A stretch of DNA of 64,000 nt from Thiomicrorhabdus sp965603495. GTDB taxonomy: Bacteria > Pseudomonadota > Gammaproteobacteria > Thiomicrospirales > Thiomicrospiraceae. The number at the start of each line of letters is the position of its first letter. Positions within the stretch are counted from its first letter, which is position 1. The position numbers were made by a program, and so were the translations under genes. The stretch spans positions 93,455-157,454 of the forward strand of contig CBFDDF010000007.1 in NCBI GenBank assembly GCA_965603495.1, written 5' to 3'. Of the stretch, positions 61,594 through 64,000 are shown piece after piece. The notes under the pieces are model-generated. The model was not told the DNA's origin and did no database searches. It was given only the letters and a program-made list of their open reading frames with translations.

Positions 61594-63819
61594 ATGTCTC
61601 AAAAATCTAAGATTATTTATACCCTAACCGATGAAGCGCCTGCATTGGCGACTTACTCTTTGTTACCGATTGTTGAGGCATTTACAGCAGCGGCAGATGT
61701 GGCGGTAGAAACACGTGATATCTCTTTAGCGGGACGTATTATCGCGAACTTCCCAGAGAGACTCACTGCCGAACAAAAAATCGGTGATGCGTTGTCCGAG
61801 TTGGGTGAGATTGCCAAAACGCCTGAAGCCAATATCGTTAAATTACCAAACGTCAGTGCCTCTATTCCGCAACTGGAAGCGGCGATTGTTGAACTGCAAG
61901 CGCATGGTTATGACATTCCTAACTATCCTGCTAATCCACAAAACGCAGAAGAAAAAGCCCATAAGGCAGCTTTTTCGAAAGTATTAGGCAGCGCCGTTAA
62001 CCCTGTTTTACGTGAAGGTAACTCTGATCGTCGTGCGCCGCCTTCGGTTAAAAGTTACGCGCGTAAAAATCCACACTCTATGGGTGCTTGGAGTACAGAG
62101 TCACGTACGCATGTTGCAAGCATGAGCGAAGGGGATTTCTACGGTTCTGAACAATCAGTGACTATTTCTGATGCAACTGAATTCAAAATTGAATTTGTCG
62201 GTGCGGACGGTTCTACTGAAGAACTAAAAGGTTCAGTGCCATTACTGGCCGGTGAAATTATTGATAGTTCCGTGATGAGCCAGTCGGCTTTAAGAAGCTT
62301 TTTAGCGGATGCCATTGCTGAAGCCAAAGAGAAGGATATTTTGTTCTCTATCCACATGAAAGCCACCATGATGAAAGTCTCTGACCCAATCATCTTTGGT
62401 CAAGCGGTTTTGGTTTTCTTCGACGAGGTGTTTAAAAAACACGCCATTACCTTTGCAAACCTGGGTGTGAATGCCAATAACGGTTTAGGCGATGTCTTAA
62501 ACAAAATTGAAACCTTAGATGCCGAACTCAAAGCAGAAATCGAAGCGGATATTCAGGCAGTTTATGCCGCACAGCCAGATGTGGCGATGGTCGATTCAGA
62601 TAAAGGCATTACCAACCTAAACGTACCGAGCGATGTGATTATCGATGCCTCTATGCCCGCGATGATTCGTGCATCGGGTCAAATGTGGAATAAAGACGGT
62701 AAGCAACAAGATACCCTCTGTGTGATTCCAGACCGTTGTTATGCAGGCGTGTTTCAAGAAACCATTGATTTCTGTAAGCAATATGGTGCATTTGATCCAA
62801 CCACGATGGGGTCAGTATCCAATGTCGGCCTAATGGCACAAAAAGCCGAAGAGTATGGTTCACACGATAAAACCTTCCAAATGTCAGCGGTAGGGTCGGT
62901 TCGTGTAGTAGCGATGAATGGCGATATTTTGTTAGAACAGTCGGTTGAAGCCGGCGATATCTTCCGTATGTGTCAGGTAAAAGACGCGCCGATTCAAGAC
63001 TGGGTGAAATTGGCGGTTAATCGTGCCAGAGCGACAGGCTTACCGACGGTCTTCTGGTTAGACACTCACCGTGCACACGATCACCAAATCATTCAGAAAG
63101 TGAATCACTACCTAACGCATCACGATGTAACGGGTCTAGAAATCCACATTATGTCGCCTGAAGAAGCCACGCGCTTTAGCTTACGCCATGTGCAAGAGGG
63201 CAGAGATGTGATTTCGGTTACCGGTAACGTACTGCGTGACTACCTAACGGATCTGTTCCCGATTCTAGAATTAGGAACGTCTGCGAAAATGCTGTCTATT
63301 GTACCGTTAATGAACGGTGGTGGATTGTTTGAGACGGGTGCGGGCGGTTCAGCACCGAAACACGTTCAGCAGTTAATGTCAGAAAACCATCTACGTTGGG
63401 ATTCATTAGGTGAATTCCTAGCGTTAGCGGTATCACTTGAGCACTTGTCAGCCACCTTTAATATGCCGAAAGCCCAAGTATTAGCAACGGCCTTAGATGC
63501 TGGAACCGCGAAGTTCTTGGACAACGATAAATCTCCTTCACGTAGAGTCGGTGAGTTAGATAACCGTGGTAGCCACTTCTATTTAGCCATGTATTGGGCA
63601 GAAGCGCTCGCATCGCAAACGGATGATGCTGAACTGCAAGCGCGTTTTGCGCCTGTGGCAAAAGCATTGGTTGAAAATGAAGCGAAGATTGTGGCTGAGC
63701 TGAATGGCGTACAAGGCAGTGCAGTAGATTTGGGGGGTTATTACCAACTGAATACTGAATTGGTTTCTAAAGCCATGCGCCCAAGCGAGACTTTAAATGC
63801 GATTATTGCATTGATTTAA
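61594..63819 (+). CDS. icd: Monomeric NADP-dependent isocitrate dehydrogenase
   Basis: 741 residues, the typical size of the monomeric IDH family (type II). It opens SKIIYTLTDEAPALATYSLLPIVEAF, with NSDRRAPPSVKSYARKNPHSMG around the isocitrate phosphate-mimic region, DVAMVDSDKGITNLNVPSDVIIDASMPAMIR and GGGLFETGAGGSAPKHVQQ. It oxidises isocitrate to 2-oxoglutarate with NADP. In gammaproteobacteria this form rather than the dimeric one occurs in several marine and sulfur-oxidising lineages. Two structures with the palindrome follow immediately. Confidence 0.96.
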   Translation: MSQKSKIIYTLTDEAPALATYSLLPIVEAFTAAADVAVETRDISLAGRIIANFPERLTAEQKIGDALSELGEIAKTPEANIVKLPNVSASIPQLEAAIVELQAHGYDIPNYPANPQNAEEKAHKAAFSKVLGSAVNPVLREGNSDRRAPPSVKSYARKNPHSMGAWSTESRTHVASMSEGDFYGSEQSVTISDATEFKIEFVGADGSTEELKGSVPLLAGEIIDSSVMSQSALRSFLADAIAEAKEKDILFSIHMKATMMKVSDPIIFGQAVLVFFDEVFKKHAITFANLGVNANNGLGDVLNKIETLDAELKAEIEADIQAVYAAQPDVAMVDSDKGITNLNVPSDVIIDASMPAMIRASGQMWNKDGKQQDTLCVIPDRCYAGVFQETIDFCKQYGAFDPTTMGSVSNVGLMAQKAEEYGSHDKTFQMSAVGSVRVVAMNGDILLEQSVEAGDIFRMCQVKDAPIQDWVKLAVNRARATGLPTVFWLDTHRAHDHQIIQKVNHYLTHHDVTGLEIHIMSPEEATRFSLRHVQEGRDVISVTGNVLRDYLTDLFPILELGTSAKMLSIVPLMNGGGLFETGAGGSAPKHVQQLMSENHLRWDSLGEFLALAVSLEHLSATFNMPKAQVLATALDAGTAKFLDNDKSPSRRVGELDNRGSHFYLAMYWAEALASQTDDAELQARFAPVAKALVENEAKIVAELNGVQGSAVDLGGYYQLNTELVSKAMRPSETLNAIIALI

Positions 63820-63878
63820 ACAGCACCTTTAAGATGCTTTAAAATCAATTAAAGCCGTTTAAAAAAAGACTTTAAATT

Positions 63879-63927
63879 AAAAGCCCGCAAGAAGTTACCA
63901 GGCCTGGTAAGTTCTTGTGGGCTTTTT
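63879..63927 (+). terminator. icd terminator with palindrome copy 17 at the apex
   Basis: A 24-bp stem (63879-63902 with 63903-63926): AAAAGCCCGCAAGAAGTT then ACCAGGCCTGGT (63897-63908), closing as AAGTTCTTGTGGGCTTTT, with one G-T wobble and one G-G mismatch; a T-run follows. Built like the ppiD terminator: a G/C-rich outer stem and the exact 12-mer at the tip. Confidence 0.92.
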
Positions 63928-63945
63928 TGTGTCAAAAATAAGGTG

Positions 63946-63957
63946 ACCAGGCCTGGT
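63946..63957. repeat. Palindrome copy 18
   Basis: Exact 12-mer, extended to TGACCAGGCCTGGTCA (63944-63959), only 37 bp after copy 17. The two form the tightest pair in the window. Behind it lies AATTTTACTCTGACCCCAATT, the last recognisable sequence before the edge. Confidence 0.95.
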
Positions 63958-64000
63958 CAAATTAATTTAATTTTACTCTGACCCCAATTATTACAGGTAA

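Noticed and set aside
1..64000. CRISPR array, tRNA, rRNA or complete insertion sequence
   Set aside because: I looked in all spacers for regular direct repeats, tRNA-like cloverleafs and transposase ORFs and found none. The palindromes are not regularly spaced with unique spacers, so they are not a CRISPR array.

Overview
The window is a chromosomal segment of a Gram-negative gammaproteobacterium. The conserved blocks rsxABCDGE-nth, mutL-miaA-hfq-hflX-hflK-hflC-DUF2065-(hisZ)-purA, hflD-mnmA and metG/mrp follow the gene order of that class. The moderate-to-low G+C content, a monomeric NADP isocitrate dehydrogenase, many GGDEF/EAL and kinase sensors, and PEP-CTERM proteins would fit a marine, sulfur-oxidiser-like lineage such as Thiomicrospira, Thiomicrorhabdus or Hydrogenovibrio. 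That placement is inference from gene content only.

Layout. 1-8.8 kb is a loose mix: a PEP-CTERM exoprotein, a Qnr/McbG-like pentapeptide-repeat protein with an (AG)9 tract upstream, a TfoX N-domain protein, a PA2778/PA2779-type pair, a soluble GAF histidine kinase, a methyltransferase, a small parvulin, a PlsC-like acyltransferase and a flavodoxin-fold oxidoreductase. 9.0-16.4 kb is a run of three minus-strand sensors: PAS-GGDEF, GGDEF-EAL and a MASE1-CHASE-PAS histidine kinase. The kinase is bracketed by two copies of one ~170-bp segment; one copy leads into an intact DUF808 gene and the other into a broken stub. 18.6-20.5 kb encodes a second PEP-CTERM protein and two exported tail-collar proteins. 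20.67-21.34 kb is a non-coding inverted-repeat element, followed by two unrecognised genes. 22.8-31 kb holds glnS-DUF3010, dbpA, bcp and a CHASE/PAS kinase coupled to a REC-SpoIIE phosphatase. 31-43.6 kb holds rnhA/rhodanese/DUF1841, nth, the complete Rsx/Rnf electron-transfer operon, metG, a STAS protein and mrp. 44-58 kb holds zntB, an MscS channel, the mutL-to-purA block and ppiD. 58.3-63.8 kb holds a cupin, hflD, mnmA, an RluE-like pseudouridine synthase and icd.

The most striking feature is not a gene. The 12-bp palindrome ACCAGGCCTGGT occurs exactly 18 times, against about 0.004 expected by chance, and 17 of the 18 copies lie between genes. It stands alone in intergenic spacers, sits at the tip of intrinsic-terminator hairpins after ppiD and icd (with a degenerate version after dbpA), lies just downstream of a predicted glnS promoter, and occupies both ends and the exact centre of the 672-bp inverted repeat at 20.67-21.34 kb. 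One copy is in frame in the MutL linker. Each copy is two abutting CCWGG sites around an AGGCCT core. Some copies share a downstream extension (MACTCTRAAA), so this looks like a dispersed palindrome family. Its function (protein-binding site, methylation site, uptake-like signal, or REP-like mobile palindrome) cannot be settled from this window.
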